64,000 bases of DNA from Pelagibius litoralis. GTDB taxonomy: Bacteria > Pseudomonadota > Alphaproteobacteria > Kiloniellales > DSM-21159. Shown one piece after another: positions 35,580 through 44,465 of this stretch; the stretch's first letter is position 1, and the number at the start of each line of letters is the position of its first letter. The notes under the pieces are model-generated. The model searched no databases. It saw only the letters and a list, made by a program, of their open reading frames with translations, and was not told where the DNA came from. The stretch is taken from assembly GCA_029287455.1 (NCBI GenBank), contig JARFRB010000033.1, positions 19,945 to 83,944 of the forward strand, read 5' to 3'. The translations under genes and the position numbers were made by a program.

Positions 35580-38000
35580 GTGTCGAGCAGGCGAGGTGCG
35601 TCTTATTCCGTGCGGCGGGAGCGGCTGTTGGGAATTCTTCGGACAATTCTCTTTCTTGGGTGCATTGCACTCTTCACGTCCAGTTACGCCAACGCGCAGA
35701 TGACGCCGCCCGCCGAACCGCAAGGGTGGAACGCGGAAGACACGGCGGAAACCCTTGGAGAACTCACGCCCGCCGAGCGCGCCGAACTCCTTTCAAGGCT
35801 GAGCGACGAGCAGGCGCGTGATCTGCTGCTGGCTTACCTCGGCACGCGCGGGGCTGGCGCCGATGGCCTGGCGCCCGAAAGCATGCTGACGGAGCTCAGC
35901 GCGCAATCCCAGACGATCCGGAAGAATCTCGACGCGCTCCTGGCCGAGTTCAAGAACCTGCCCAGCGTTCCGTCCTTCGCCGTGGAAAAGCTTCTCGCCG
36001 GCCGGACACCGATCCATTTGCTGTGGATTGTCCTTGCGCTGGCCGGGCTTCACCTGCTCGGCACGGCCGCCGAGTGGCTATTTCGCCGCAAGACCTCCGA
36101 ACAGTTCGAACAGCTAAGAGCGGCCGAACCAGAGGACCTGGGCGGAAAGCTGACGACCCTGCTGACCTTGACGGCATTCCGTTTCATCGGGCTGGCGATT
36201 TTCGCGGTCGCCACACTCGCCGGCTTCTTCGTGCTGTATCAGGGGCATCAGCCAAGCCGCCTGCTGTTCATGACCTATCTCTTCGCGGTTCTGATCGTTC
36301 GTTTCGCCGACTTTTCCTCGCGCTTTCTGGTATCACCGGCAGCCCCGGATTTGCGGCTAATCCCGCTGGATGATGAAGCCGCCAAGCGTCTGCATAACCG
36401 GGTCGTGCTGCTATTCGCGATTGGCGCTTTCGGGTTTCTCGGGTGCAGCTTCTTCAATCTTCTGGGCTTGGATCCCGAGCTTCATTCCTTGATGGTGACC
36501 CTTGTCGGCCTGGTGCTCAGCGTCGCCGCAATCATTTCCGTATGGCAGCTCAGACAGCCCATCGGCGCGCTAATGCTGCGCCCGAACGAGGCCGGGCGGC
36601 CCCCGGGGCCCCTTGTCAAACTCTTTGCGAGAACTTGGCACCTGCCGATTATCCTCTACATCGCCGGCGTCTTTATCGTCGCGGTCGTGAAGTCCTTGGC
36701 CAACCAACCGGTGGGGGCCGCCACCGCTCTCGCCAGCCTTTTCCTCATCCTCGCGGTGCCCATCGTGGACGCGGCCGTGGGCGCGCTGATCGACGCGCTT
36801 GGTCGGCGGACGAGCGAGAACCGGAAAGTAGCAAGCCAGGAGGAAGAGCCCCTCGAAGTTGAAGGCGAAGGTGAAGGTGAAGCCGAGAGCGAGGCCGAGG
36901 CCGTTGCCATGGCCGAGGAGCACGAAAATCTCGACTTTATCCGCATTCTGCGGCGGGCATCGCGGATCGTGTTGGCCCTGGTGGTGGTCCTGCTCTTCGC
37001 CAGCCTTTGGGGTGTGGACCTGCTCAGCCTCAGCCAGCGTGGCGTGGGCGCCGTGGTCATGCGCGTGGCGCTGGACATCGGTTTCACGCTGCTTGTCGCT
37101 TATGTGGCGTGGGAAGTCGTCCGCATTGGCATCGACCGACAGCTTGCCAAGGCACCCGGTGGTGGCGAGCCCGCGGAACGGGGCAGCGAAGGCTCCGGCG
37201 CCGGAAGCCGGTTATTGACGCTCTTGCCGCTGTTTCGCCGTTTCTTCCAGATCGCCATCGCCGTGCTCGCCGCGATGATCATCCTCTCCGCGCTCGGGGT
37301 GGACATCGGCCCGCTGCTCGCCGGCGCGGGCGTGATCGGCCTTGCCATCGGTTTCGGGGCGCAGACCCTTGTGCGGGACATCGTCTCCGGCGTCTTTTTC
37401 CTGCTGGATGACGCCTTCCGGCTTGGTGAGTATGTCGACGTTGGCGACGCCAAGGGGACGGTAGAGGCCATCAACGTCCGCTCGCTGGTGCTGCGCCACC
37501 ATCGCGGCCCGCTGCACACGATCCCCTTTGGCGAGATCAAGTACCTGACGAACTTCAGCCGCGACTGGGTGATCATGAAGTTGGAGTTCCGAGTGCCTTA
37601 CGACACCGATATCCAGAAGGTGAAGAAGATTTTCAAGCAGATTGGCGCCGAGCTTCTGGATCACCCGCTCTATGGAGATAACTTCCTCGAGCCCGTGAAG
37701 TCCCAAGGCGTGATGCGCATGGAAGATTCCGCCATGATCCTGAGGGCGAAGTTCATGGCCAAGCCGGGTACGCAGTGGCCCCTGCGCCGGGAGGTCTTCA
37801 CGCGGGTTCAACAGGCCTTCAAGGAAGCCGGCATCGAATTCGCGCGCAAGCGCGTCGAGGTGGAACTGCCACCCGACCTCAAGCTCGACGAAGAGCAGGC
37901 CCGCAAGCTCGCCGAAGCCGCCGGCGCCGCCGCGGCCGCAGCGGAGGAAGACGAGAACGCCCAACAGCCGCAAGGCACACCGAAAGCCGCGACGAGCTAG
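35580..38000 (+). CDS. Large mechanosensitive ion channel, MscS family
   Basis: Inner-membrane channel that opens on osmotic downshock. Up to 806 residues: signal peptide (cleavage near SSYANA), a periplasmic helical domain with an ELTPAERAELLSRLSDEQAR segment, about ten transmembrane helices, and an MscS core from about residue 555 with GVIGLAIGFGAQTLVRDIVSGVFFLLD and EYVDVGDAKGTVEAINVRS, then a C-terminal cytoplasmic beta/alpha domain and an Ala/Glu-rich tail. A highly acidic linker of repeated Glu-Gly/Glu-Ala is at about residues 420-445. GTG at 35580 is the first start; TTG at 35628, behind GGGAG, would begin directly at the signal peptide and is an equally good choice. Convergent with opgD. 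Confidence 0.88.
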   Translation: MSSRRGASYSVRRERLLGILRTILFLGCIALFTSSYANAQMTPPAEPQGWNAEDTAETLGELTPAERAELLSRLSDEQARDLLLAYLGTRGAGADGLAPESMLTELSAQSQTIRKNLDALLAEFKNLPSVPSFAVEKLLAGRTPIHLLWIVLALAGLHLLGTAAEWLFRRKTSEQFEQLRAAEPEDLGGKLTTLLTLTAFRFIGLAIFAVATLAGFFVLYQGHQPSRLLFMTYLFAVLIVRFADFSSRFLVSPAAPDLRLIPLDDEAAKRLHNRVVLLFAIGAFGFLGCSFFNLLGLDPELHSLMVTLVGLVLSVAAIISVWQLRQPIGALMLRPNEAGRPPGPLVKLFARTWHLPIILYIAGVFIVAVVKSLANQPVGAATALASLFLILAVPIVDAAVGALIDALGRRTSENRKVASQEEEPLEVEGEGEGEAESEAEAVAMAEEHENLDFIRILRRASRIVLALVVVLLFASLWGVDLLSLSQRGVGAVVMRVALDIGFTLLVAYVAWEVVRIGIDRQLAKAPGGGEPAERGSEGSGAGSRLLTLLPLFRRFFQIAIAVLAAMIILSALGVDIGPLLAGAGVIGLAIGFGAQTLVRDIVSGVFFLLDDAFRLGEYVDVGDAKGTVEAINVRSLVLRHHRGPLHTIPFGEIKYLTNFSRDWVIMKLEFRVPYDTDIQKVKKIFKQIGAELLDHPLYGDNFLEPVKSQGVMRMEDSAMILRAKFMAKPGTQWPLRREVFTRVQQAFKEAGIEFARKRVEVELPPDLKLDEEQARKLAEAAGAAAAAAEEDENAQQPQGTPKAATS

Positions 38001-38020
38001 CTTCGATCGTTCAGCAGCGC

Positions 38021-39610
38021 CTAGGCGGGAAACTCAGGCTGGAACTGGTAGAGCCAAGTCTCCGTCAAGGGGCGATCCCCAAGGCGAAGATAAACGCGCA
38101 TCTCCACCGGTTCGGCACCCTCGGCCGCAAGGTCGAATTGAATGCGCCACCTGCGCTTCGTATCCGGAACAGGCTCGTTGAAGACATAAGAGATTTCGCC
38201 GCGCGAGGTGCTGATCACCGCCTCCGGCTCGTCGTCGGGCCCAATCGCGTCGAGCGCTTCGCCCGCGAACTCCAGCATGAACTTTGTCACGCCCTCGGGC
38301 CGCGCCCGGCCGGGCTGCCCCCCTCGCCCAATCCGCGTCGCCGTGTTCACGGCCACATTTTCCGCCGGATAGGGTTCCTGGTCGACCCAGAACAAGCGGT
38401 AATTGAAGCTGTAGGCATTCCCTGCCACCGCGGGCGCCTTCGGAACCCAGAACGCACCGATATTGTCGTGGATCTCGTCGTTCGTTGGGATCTCGACAAG
38501 CTGCACCGCACCCTCGCCCCATGGCGAAAGCGGCTCGCACCAAAGCGTCGGGCGCTTGTCGTAGTGCACGCCATCCAGATAGTGCTCGAAATTCCGGTCC
38601 CGCTGCAAAAGCCCGAAGCCACGCGGATTCTCGTCCAGGAAGCTGGAGGTGATCACCCGGTCCGGATTATTAAGGGGCCGCCACAGACGCTCCCCGCCGC
38701 CGGTCCAGATCGCCAAGCCGTCGGAGTCATGAATCTCCGGCCGCCAATCCTCGCGGAAGCGGCGATTGTACTCGGCGTACCAGAACATCGAGACGATCGG
38801 CGCGATGCCAAGGCGATAGATGTCCTTGCGCAAGAAGATGTGCTGCTCCACCTCCATCACCACCGCTTCGGTGCGGTGCAAGGAAAAGCGGTAAGCGCCG
38901 ACGACACTCGGCCCGTCCAGCATAGCGCTGATGATGACCGGGTCCTCCGCGTTCTCCGCGGATTCGATATAGAACTCGGTGAAGTCGGGAAACTCCTCAG
39001 GCTGCGGTGCGGCCACGTCCACTGCCAGCCCCCGCGCCGACAATCCATACTGATTCAGTTCCCCAATCGCACGGAAGTAGGACGCGCCAAGAAACGCGAT
39101 CCAGTCTTGCGTCTTCCAGTCGGAGCGTTTGCGGGATTCGTGCAGCTTGAAGCCCGCGAACCCTGAGTCGCTCGGCAACTGGCGGGCAATACTATCCTCG
39201 GGCATGTCGAAATAATCGGGCGAATACAGGATCTCGCGCGACCAGCCGCGCTCGACCGCATGCATCTTCACTGCCTTGGGAAAGAAGTTGCCGAGGTGAA
39301 AGAAAGTCACCGGGAAAGCCGCCGGGCCTTCGCCGAACAAGGCCTTCGCCGTATCGAAACGGATCTTCCCATGGACCTCGTAATCGATGCGCGACACCAC
39401 CTCGGGCATGGGCTGGTAAGGCGGCTGATAGGGACGCGTGGACATATCCCGCGCCCGGTCCACCAAGGCCTCGAATTCGAAGGGCTTTAGAGGCCCGAAA
39501 TTCAGACCGGCCGCGCGCGCGCCGGCGATATCGAGTTGGCCCGAAAAGAGCAACGCGAGTGCGCTGGCCGCGCCGCCGCGAAGCAGGGTTCTACGCCCAA
39601 GATTTTTCAT
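38021..39610 (-). CDS. opgD: Tat-exported glucan biosynthesis protein, OpgD/OpgG family
   Basis: Periplasmic protein that modifies or extrudes the backbone of osmoregulated periplasmic glucans made by OpgH. Residues 1-32 form a twin-arginine signal peptide (NLGRRTLLRGGAASALALLF), the feature that separates OpgD from Sec-dependent OpgG. The mature part starts FEFEALVDRARDMSTRPY, then YRLGIAPIVSMFWY and VHYDKRPTLWCEPL typical of the MdoG family. The frame is open to 39778 but ATG 39610 has GGAGAA 5-6 nt upstream. 529 residues, full length. It is about 27 kb from opgH and lies downstream of an unrelated methyltransferase gene on the same strand. Confidence 0.9.
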   Translation of the reverse strand: MKNLGRRTLLRGGAASALALLFSGQLDIAGARAAGLNFGPLKPFEFEALVDRARDMSTRPYQPPYQPMPEVVSRIDYEVHGKIRFDTAKALFGEGPAAFPVTFFHLGNFFPKAVKMHAVERGWSREILYSPDYFDMPEDSIARQLPSDSGFAGFKLHESRKRSDWKTQDWIAFLGASYFRAIGELNQYGLSARGLAVDVAAPQPEEFPDFTEFYIESAENAEDPVIISAMLDGPSVVGAYRFSLHRTEAVVMEVEQHIFLRKDIYRLGIAPIVSMFWYAEYNRRFREDWRPEIHDSDGLAIWTGGGERLWRPLNNPDRVITSSFLDENPRGFGLLQRDRNFEHYLDGVHYDKRPTLWCEPLSPWGEGAVQLVEIPTNDEIHDNIGAFWVPKAPAVAGNAYSFNYRLFWVDQEPYPAENVAVNTATRIGRGGQPGRARPEGVTKFMLEFAGEALDAIGPDDEPEAVISTSRGEISYVFNEPVPDTKRRWRIQFDLAAEGAEPVEMRVYLRLGDRPLTETWLYQFQPEFPA

Positions 39611-39649
39611 TGGTTCTCCGATGGCTCTCACGAAGTGAAATTTTACGTA

Positions 39650-39659
39650 TACAATTGTA
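39650..39659. promoter_or_regulatory. TACAATTGTA palindrome upstream of opgD
   Basis: A perfect 10-bp palindrome with a neighbouring GTATAC, 40 bp before the opgD start, inside the most AT-rich part of the 235-bp gap that separates opgD from the upstream methyltransferase gene. It could be an operator, for example for a GntR-type repressor, or part of the promoter. No regulator is encoded next to it. Confidence 0.35.
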
Positions 39660-39845
39660 ATGGGCCGGGTTTCTGTCAATGCCAGACCCACCAAGGGGCT
39701 CAAGGCACACCGGCGGGCGACCCTATTGTGCGGCGCCCCGTGCGCAAGCGTCACGGGGCGAGGTCGGGAAAAAGTCACGGGGGAGGCGTGGAGAGCAAGC
39801 CGGAGGGTGCTGGCGCAACAGCCTTACGGCAGCCGCCCGCCAGCT

Positions 39846-41432
39846 CTACGCGAAGGCGTCGGGCATGGAGTCCTTGCGCTTGGCAATAAACTCCAGCAAG
39901 GCCTCGTCGATGGCCGGGTCGATGCTTGGAGCCTCGTAGCTCTCCAGCATCTTCTTGTAGAGCCCATTGGCGCGCCTGGCAGCGTCCTGGGACCCTTCGG
40001 CCTCCCACTGTTCGTAGGAGTTATTATCGGCGGTCTTTGAGCGGTAGAAGGCGGTTTCGAAATTCGCCTGGGTATGGGCACAACCCAAGAAGTGCTTGCC
40101 GGGGCCGACCTCGCGGATCGCATCCATGGCCTGGCCGTTCTCGCTGGTATCGATCCCGCTGGCCATCACCTGCATCATTCCGAGTTGGTCGGCATCCATG
40201 ACGAATTTCTCGTAGGAGCTCACCAGCCCCCCTTCCATCCATCCGGCCGAATGCAGCACGAAGTTGACACCGCCGAGCAAGGTCGGCAGCAGGGTCTGAG
40301 CACTTTCGTACGCGGCCTGGGCGTCCGGGGCCTTCGAACCGCAGAGCGAGCCACCCGAACGGAAAGGCACGCCCACGCGCCGCGCGAGCTGCGCCATACC
40401 ATAGAGTGTCAGCGCCGGCTCCGGCGTGCCGAACGTGGGGGCGCCGGACTGCATCGACATGGAGCTAGCGAAGGAGCCCATCACCACCGGCGCGCCCGGG
40501 CGCACAAGCTGTGCCAAGGCCATGCCGGCCAATGCCTCCGCCAAGCTCTGGATCAGAACGCCGGCCACCGTGCAGGGCGCCATGGCACCAGATAGAATAA
40601 AGGGCGTGCAGATCACCGCTTGATTATGACGGGCATAGGTCTTCAAAGCCCCCACCATGGTGTCGTCCCAAACCATCGGCGAGTTCGCGTTGATCAGGCT
40701 GATCATCACGGTATTGTTCTCAACGAAGTCCTCCCCGAAGAGAATCTTCGCCATGGCGATGCTGTCGGCCGCCCGCTCAGGCGCAGTGACCGAGCCCATG
40801 AAGGGTTTGTCCGAGTAGCGCATGTGGCTGTAGATCATGTCGAGGTGACGCTTATTCACCGGGATGTCCGTGGGCTCGCAGACCGTACCGCCAGAGTGAT
40901 GCATGGCCGGCGCCAAATAGGCGAGCTTCACGAAATTCTGGAAATCCTCGATCGTGGCGTAGCGCCGGCCACCATCCAGATCGCTCACGAAGGGCGGGCC
41001 GTAGACCGGCGCGAAGACCGTCGAGCCTTCCCCGATCCGCACGCTTCGCTCGGGATTGCGCGCATGCTGGGTGAAGGCCTTCGGTGCGTTCTCGGTCACG
41101 AGCTTGCGGCACAGCCCCTTGGGAAAATGAACGCGCTGGCCCTGAACGTCGCAACCAGCATCGCGCCAGAGGGCCAAAGCTTCCTCGTCGTCGCGAAATT
41201 CGAGGCCGATCTCCTCCAGCACTTGGTCGGCCTTGTGCTCGATCGTCTCGATTTCATCGTCGCTCAAGACCTGGAAGACGGGGATCTTCCGGGTGATATA
41301 GGGCAGCGCGTGAACGCCACCGCCCCGCCGCGCGGCGCGCCTTGCGTCGGCACCGCCCCCGCCACGCTGTCGGCGGCCGCGCCGCTCTCCCCCCTCGGCG
41401 GCAGTTTCGCTCTGGCTGGTCGAATCACCCAT
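39846..41432 (-). CDS. Non-pyrrolysine trimethylamine methyltransferase (MttB) family protein
   Basis: Member of the corrinoid-dependent methyltransferase superfamily that demethylates quaternary or tertiary amines (trimethylamine, glycine betaine or related). After an Arg/Gly-rich leader (about residues 15-40) the MttB TIM barrel begins near FQVLSDDEIETIEHKADQVLEEIG and includes SVTAPERAADSIAMAKILFGED, FILSGAMAPCTVAGVLIQSLAEALAG and FGTPEPALTLYGMAQLARR. There is no in-frame UAG, so this is the pyrrolysine-free MtgB-like branch. 528 residues. Divergent from the dimethylglycine-dehydrogenase-like gene; together with the homocysteine methyltransferase downstream it suggests stepwise demethylation. 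No corrinoid protein gene is in the window. Confidence 0.85.
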   Translation of the reverse strand: MGDSTSQSETAAEGGERRGRRQRGGGGADARRAARRGGGVHALPYITRKIPVFQVLSDDEIETIEHKADQVLEEIGLEFRDDEEALALWRDAGCDVQGQRVHFPKGLCRKLVTENAPKAFTQHARNPERSVRIGEGSTVFAPVYGPPFVSDLDGGRRYATIEDFQNFVKLAYLAPAMHHSGGTVCEPTDIPVNKRHLDMIYSHMRYSDKPFMGSVTAPERAADSIAMAKILFGEDFVENNTVMISLINANSPMVWDDTMVGALKTYARHNQAVICTPFILSGAMAPCTVAGVLIQSLAEALAGMALAQLVRPGAPVVMGSFASSMSMQSGAPTFGTPEPALTLYGMAQLARRVGVPFRSGGSLCGSKAPDAQAAYESAQTLLPTLLGGVNFVLHSAGWMEGGLVSSYEKFVMDADQLGMMQVMASGIDTSENGQAMDAIREVGPGKHFLGCAHTQANFETAFYRSKTADNNSYEQWEAEGSQDAARRANGLYKKMLESYEAPSIDPAIDEALLEFIAKRKDSMPDAFA

Positions 41433-41751
41433 TGTCCCGGTCTTTCTTACTCGTCACGCGTAGAGGCCTGTTTTCGGCCGCGTGCCTCGCCCGCGCTAGC
41501 GAGGCAGCGACAGGGAAACGCGCAATCGCGGCAGCCTTTCCGGGAGGCGCCGCCACCTAGGGCAAGCACTGCGGCAAAAAGCGCCGGAAAGCTATACTGG
41601 CACAAGGCATGTCGGAATCCATGCGCGGCGTGTCGCAATCCGATTTGACCCCACCCCGCTCTTTCGCCAAGTTCGAGCGCATCCGCCAAATCGCGAGGAT
41701 GCCGACGGGGTCGCTCGGACCTCGCCACCGCCTCAGTTTCGGAGAGTACGC
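41433..41751. other. Divergent promoter region of the methylated-amine genes
   Basis: These 319 bp separate the MttB-type gene (minus) from the flavoprotein gene (plus). No gene is supported. CTATACT at 41593-41599 resembles a -10 element for the plus strand, but no clear operator repeat was recognised. Confidence 0.4.
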
Positions 41752-44313
41752 ATGGCAGAGTTCCCGGAGAAAGCGCAAGTCGTCATCGTTGGCTTGGGGG
41801 GGATCGTGGGCGCCTCGGTTGCCCACCATCTCATCGAACGGGGCTGGAGTGACATCGTCGGTATCGATAAATCCGCGATCCCGACGGACATCGGCTCCAC
41901 GTCTCACGCTTCGGACTTCTGCTATGGGACCAGCCACGACTTCCTGACCTGTTGGACCACACGCTATTCCATCGACTTCTATGAGAAGATGGGCCACTAC
42001 GCCAAGGTGGGCGGTCTCGAAGTGGCCCGGGTCGGCGACGACGCCCGCATGGACGAAATCAAGCGCAAGGTCGCCTCTGGCAAGGCCTTCGGCACCGGCG
42101 CGCATCTCGTCACCCCCGCCGAGATCAAGGAGAAGTTCCCGCTGATCGAGGAAGACATGGTCCAAGGCGGCATGTGGGACCCCAATGCCGGGCTCGTGGT
42201 GCCCCGCTCCCAGGTGGTCTCCGGCATCCTGGTCGAGAACGCTGAGAAGACGGGCAAGCTGAAATCCTTTGCCAACACGCCCGCCACCGGCTTCGTCATA
42301 GAGAACGGGCGGATCAAGGGTGTTGAAACCCAGCGCGGCACGATCATGGCCGACCGTGTGGTGATCTGCGCCGGGCTTTGGGGGCGGCTGATCGCGGGCA
42401 TGGCCGGCGAGGATCTGCCGGTCATGCCGGTGGATCATCCCCTGCTCTGGTTCGGCCCCTACGAGGAGTTCGCGGGCACGGGTAAGGATATCGGCTACCC
42501 GCTGCTGCGCGATCAGGGCAACTCGGCCTACATGCGCGACACCGGCGACCCCAAAACCACCGAAGGCGGCATGATCGAGTGGGGCTACTACGAAGAAACG
42601 GAGCCGCGCCTGTGCCACCCGCGCGACCTCCTGGAAAAGACCGAAGCCCGCCTCTCGCCCTCGCAGCGCGACCTGGACATCGAGCAGGTCATGGAGCCCC
42701 TGGAGCGCGCGATGGAACTGACCCCGATCCTCGCGGAGCTCGGCTACGACGAAAAGCGCTCCTTTAACGGCCTGCTGCAGGTGACCACCGACGGCGGCCC
42801 CTCGATCGGCGAAAGCCAGAAGGTGCGCGGCCTGTGGTACGCGGTGGCGATCTGGGTCAAGGATGGCCCTGGCATGGGCAAGCTGCTTGCCGATTGGATG
42901 ACCGATGGGCGCACCGAGATCGATCACCACGCCATCGACTACGCGCGCTTCTATCCCTTCCAGACCGACGAAGCCTTCATCCATGCCCGTTGCACCGAAA
43001 CAGCGATGAAGATCTACAATCCGGCAGTCCACCCGCGCGAACCCTTCGCCGGCGGCCGGGACATCCGCCGCAGCCCCTTCTATGAGCGCGAGAAGGAGCT
43101 TGGTGGCTATTTCATGGAGCTTGGCGGGTGGGAGCGCGCCCACGGCTACGCCAGCAACGAGCACCTGCTGGCGAAATACGGCAACCAAGTGCCACAGCGC
43201 GAAAACGAGTGGGACTCCCGCCATTTCTGGCGTGTCTCCAACGCCGAGCACCTGGAGATGAGCGCCAACGTCGGCATGATCAATCTTTCGCACTTCGCGA
43301 TCTACGACGTGACCGGACCGGACCACGTCAAGTTCATGGAATATCTCTGCGTCGCGAAGGTCGGCGGGGATAACCAGGTCGGCAAGGGCATCTATACCCA
43401 CTTCCTCGACGAGCAGGGCATGGTCAAGGCGGATTTCACGGTCTTTCGCCTGGCCGACCGCTTCCGCTTCGTCGACGGGGCGGACGCGGGCAACCGGGAC
43501 TTCGTGTACATGAAGCACATGGCCGAGGATCTGGGCTATGACGTGGAGATCACCGACGTCTCGACCGAGTTCACCACAATCGGCCTCTGGGGACCGAACG
43601 CCAGGGCAACGCTGCAGAAGCTTGTGGAGGATCCCGACAGCCTCACCCACGAGAGCTTCCCCTTCGCCTCCATCAAGCCCATCGCCATCGCGGGCAAGGA
43701 TGTGGCGGCTTTCCGCATTTCCTACGTCGGTGAACAGGGCTGGGAATTGCACATGAAGTACGAGGATGGTCTGGCGGTGTGGGATGCCATCCGCGCGCTG
43801 GGCGTCATGCCCTTTGGCGTGGAGACCTATGCCAACTCCCGCAGGATGGAAAAGAGCCTGCGCCTGCAGAACGCGGACCTGTTGACCGAGTACAATCTCT
43901 TGGAAGCCGATCTTGCGCGCCCCAAGGTCAAGGAGGCGGATTTCGTCGGCAAGGCCGCCTATCTCGCGCAGCGTGCCCGGGATCACCAACCGGCGACGCT
44001 CTGCACCTTGGTGATATCGGAAAACCGGGATTCCCAAGGCGTGGACCGCTACCCGGTCGGCACCCTGCCGATCATGGACCCCCAAACCGGTGAGACCTTG
44101 GTCGACTCCGAGGGCCGCCTCTCCTTCACCACCTCGATTGCCTATGGCCCCAGCATCGGAAAGAACATTGCCCTGGGGTATCTGCCCCACGAGCATGCAG
44201 TGAAAGGCAAGAACCTGAGCGTGGAGTATTTCGGCGAAACCTACCCAGTGGAGGTAGCCGGTGTCGGCTATGAGCCCCTCTACGACCCGGAGAACCTGAA
44301 GCCGCGCAGCTAG
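41752..44313 (+). CDS. Dimethylglycine/sarcosine dehydrogenase-like flavoprotein with GcvT domains
   Basis: Two-part enzyme expected to oxidise an N-methyl group to formaldehyde level and pass it to tetrahydrofolate. Residues 8-390 are a DAO-type FAD domain: VVIVGLGGIVGASVAHHL dinucleotide motif, then DIGSTSHASDF, where His occupies the position that binds FAD covalently in dimethylglycine dehydrogenase. From about residue 440 an FAO/GcvT/GcvT-C tandem follows, with SANVGMINLSHFAIYDVTGPD, YVGEQGWELHMKY and FGVETYANSRRMEKSLR. 853 residues, intact. GGAGAG lies 6 nt before the ATG. Flanked by MttB-type and homocysteine methyltransferase genes, so dimethylglycine or a similar amine is the probable substrate. 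Confidence 0.87.
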   Translation: MAEFPEKAQVVIVGLGGIVGASVAHHLIERGWSDIVGIDKSAIPTDIGSTSHASDFCYGTSHDFLTCWTTRYSIDFYEKMGHYAKVGGLEVARVGDDARMDEIKRKVASGKAFGTGAHLVTPAEIKEKFPLIEEDMVQGGMWDPNAGLVVPRSQVVSGILVENAEKTGKLKSFANTPATGFVIENGRIKGVETQRGTIMADRVVICAGLWGRLIAGMAGEDLPVMPVDHPLLWFGPYEEFAGTGKDIGYPLLRDQGNSAYMRDTGDPKTTEGGMIEWGYYEETEPRLCHPRDLLEKTEARLSPSQRDLDIEQVMEPLERAMELTPILAELGYDEKRSFNGLLQVTTDGGPSIGESQKVRGLWYAVAIWVKDGPGMGKLLADWMTDGRTEIDHHAIDYARFYPFQTDEAFIHARCTETAMKIYNPAVHPREPFAGGRDIRRSPFYEREKELGGYFMELGGWERAHGYASNEHLLAKYGNQVPQRENEWDSRHFWRVSNAEHLEMSANVGMINLSHFAIYDVTGPDHVKFMEYLCVAKVGGDNQVGKGIYTHFLDEQGMVKADFTVFRLADRFRFVDGADAGNRDFVYMKHMAEDLGYDVEITDVSTEFTTIGLWGPNARATLQKLVEDPDSLTHESFPFASIKPIAIAGKDVAAFRISYVGEQGWELHMKYEDGLAVWDAIRALGVMPFGVETYANSRRMEKSLRLQNADLLTEYNLLEADLARPKVKEADFVGKAAYLAQRARDHQPATLCTLVISENRDSQGVDRYPVGTLPIMDPQTGETLVDSEGRLSFTTSIAYGPSIGKNIALGYLPHEHAVKGKNLSVEYFGETYPVEVAGVGYEPLYDPENLKPRS

Positions 44314-44465
44314 AAAGGCTTTTGGGTTCGCACCGGCTGGCTTGCGGCTCGCCGGATCCCCCGGATCGAGGCCCTGCAAAACCCCCCTTAAGTCTGCTTG
44401 ACCACCCCTGACAAGGCGCCATAATTTCGCACTCATACTTCGTATTCACTTTCTAGAGAGCGCGG

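Noticed and set aside
39846..41432. Pyrrolysine-containing MttB
   Set aside because: No in-frame TAG occurs in the gene and no pyl genes are seen; it belongs to the pyrrolysine-free branch.
41557..44436. 959-codon open frame on the minus strand opposite the dimethylglycine-dehydrogenase-like gene
   Set aside because: It is antisense to a clearly conserved protein, has no recognisable domain, and arises from the strong third-position GC of the real gene.
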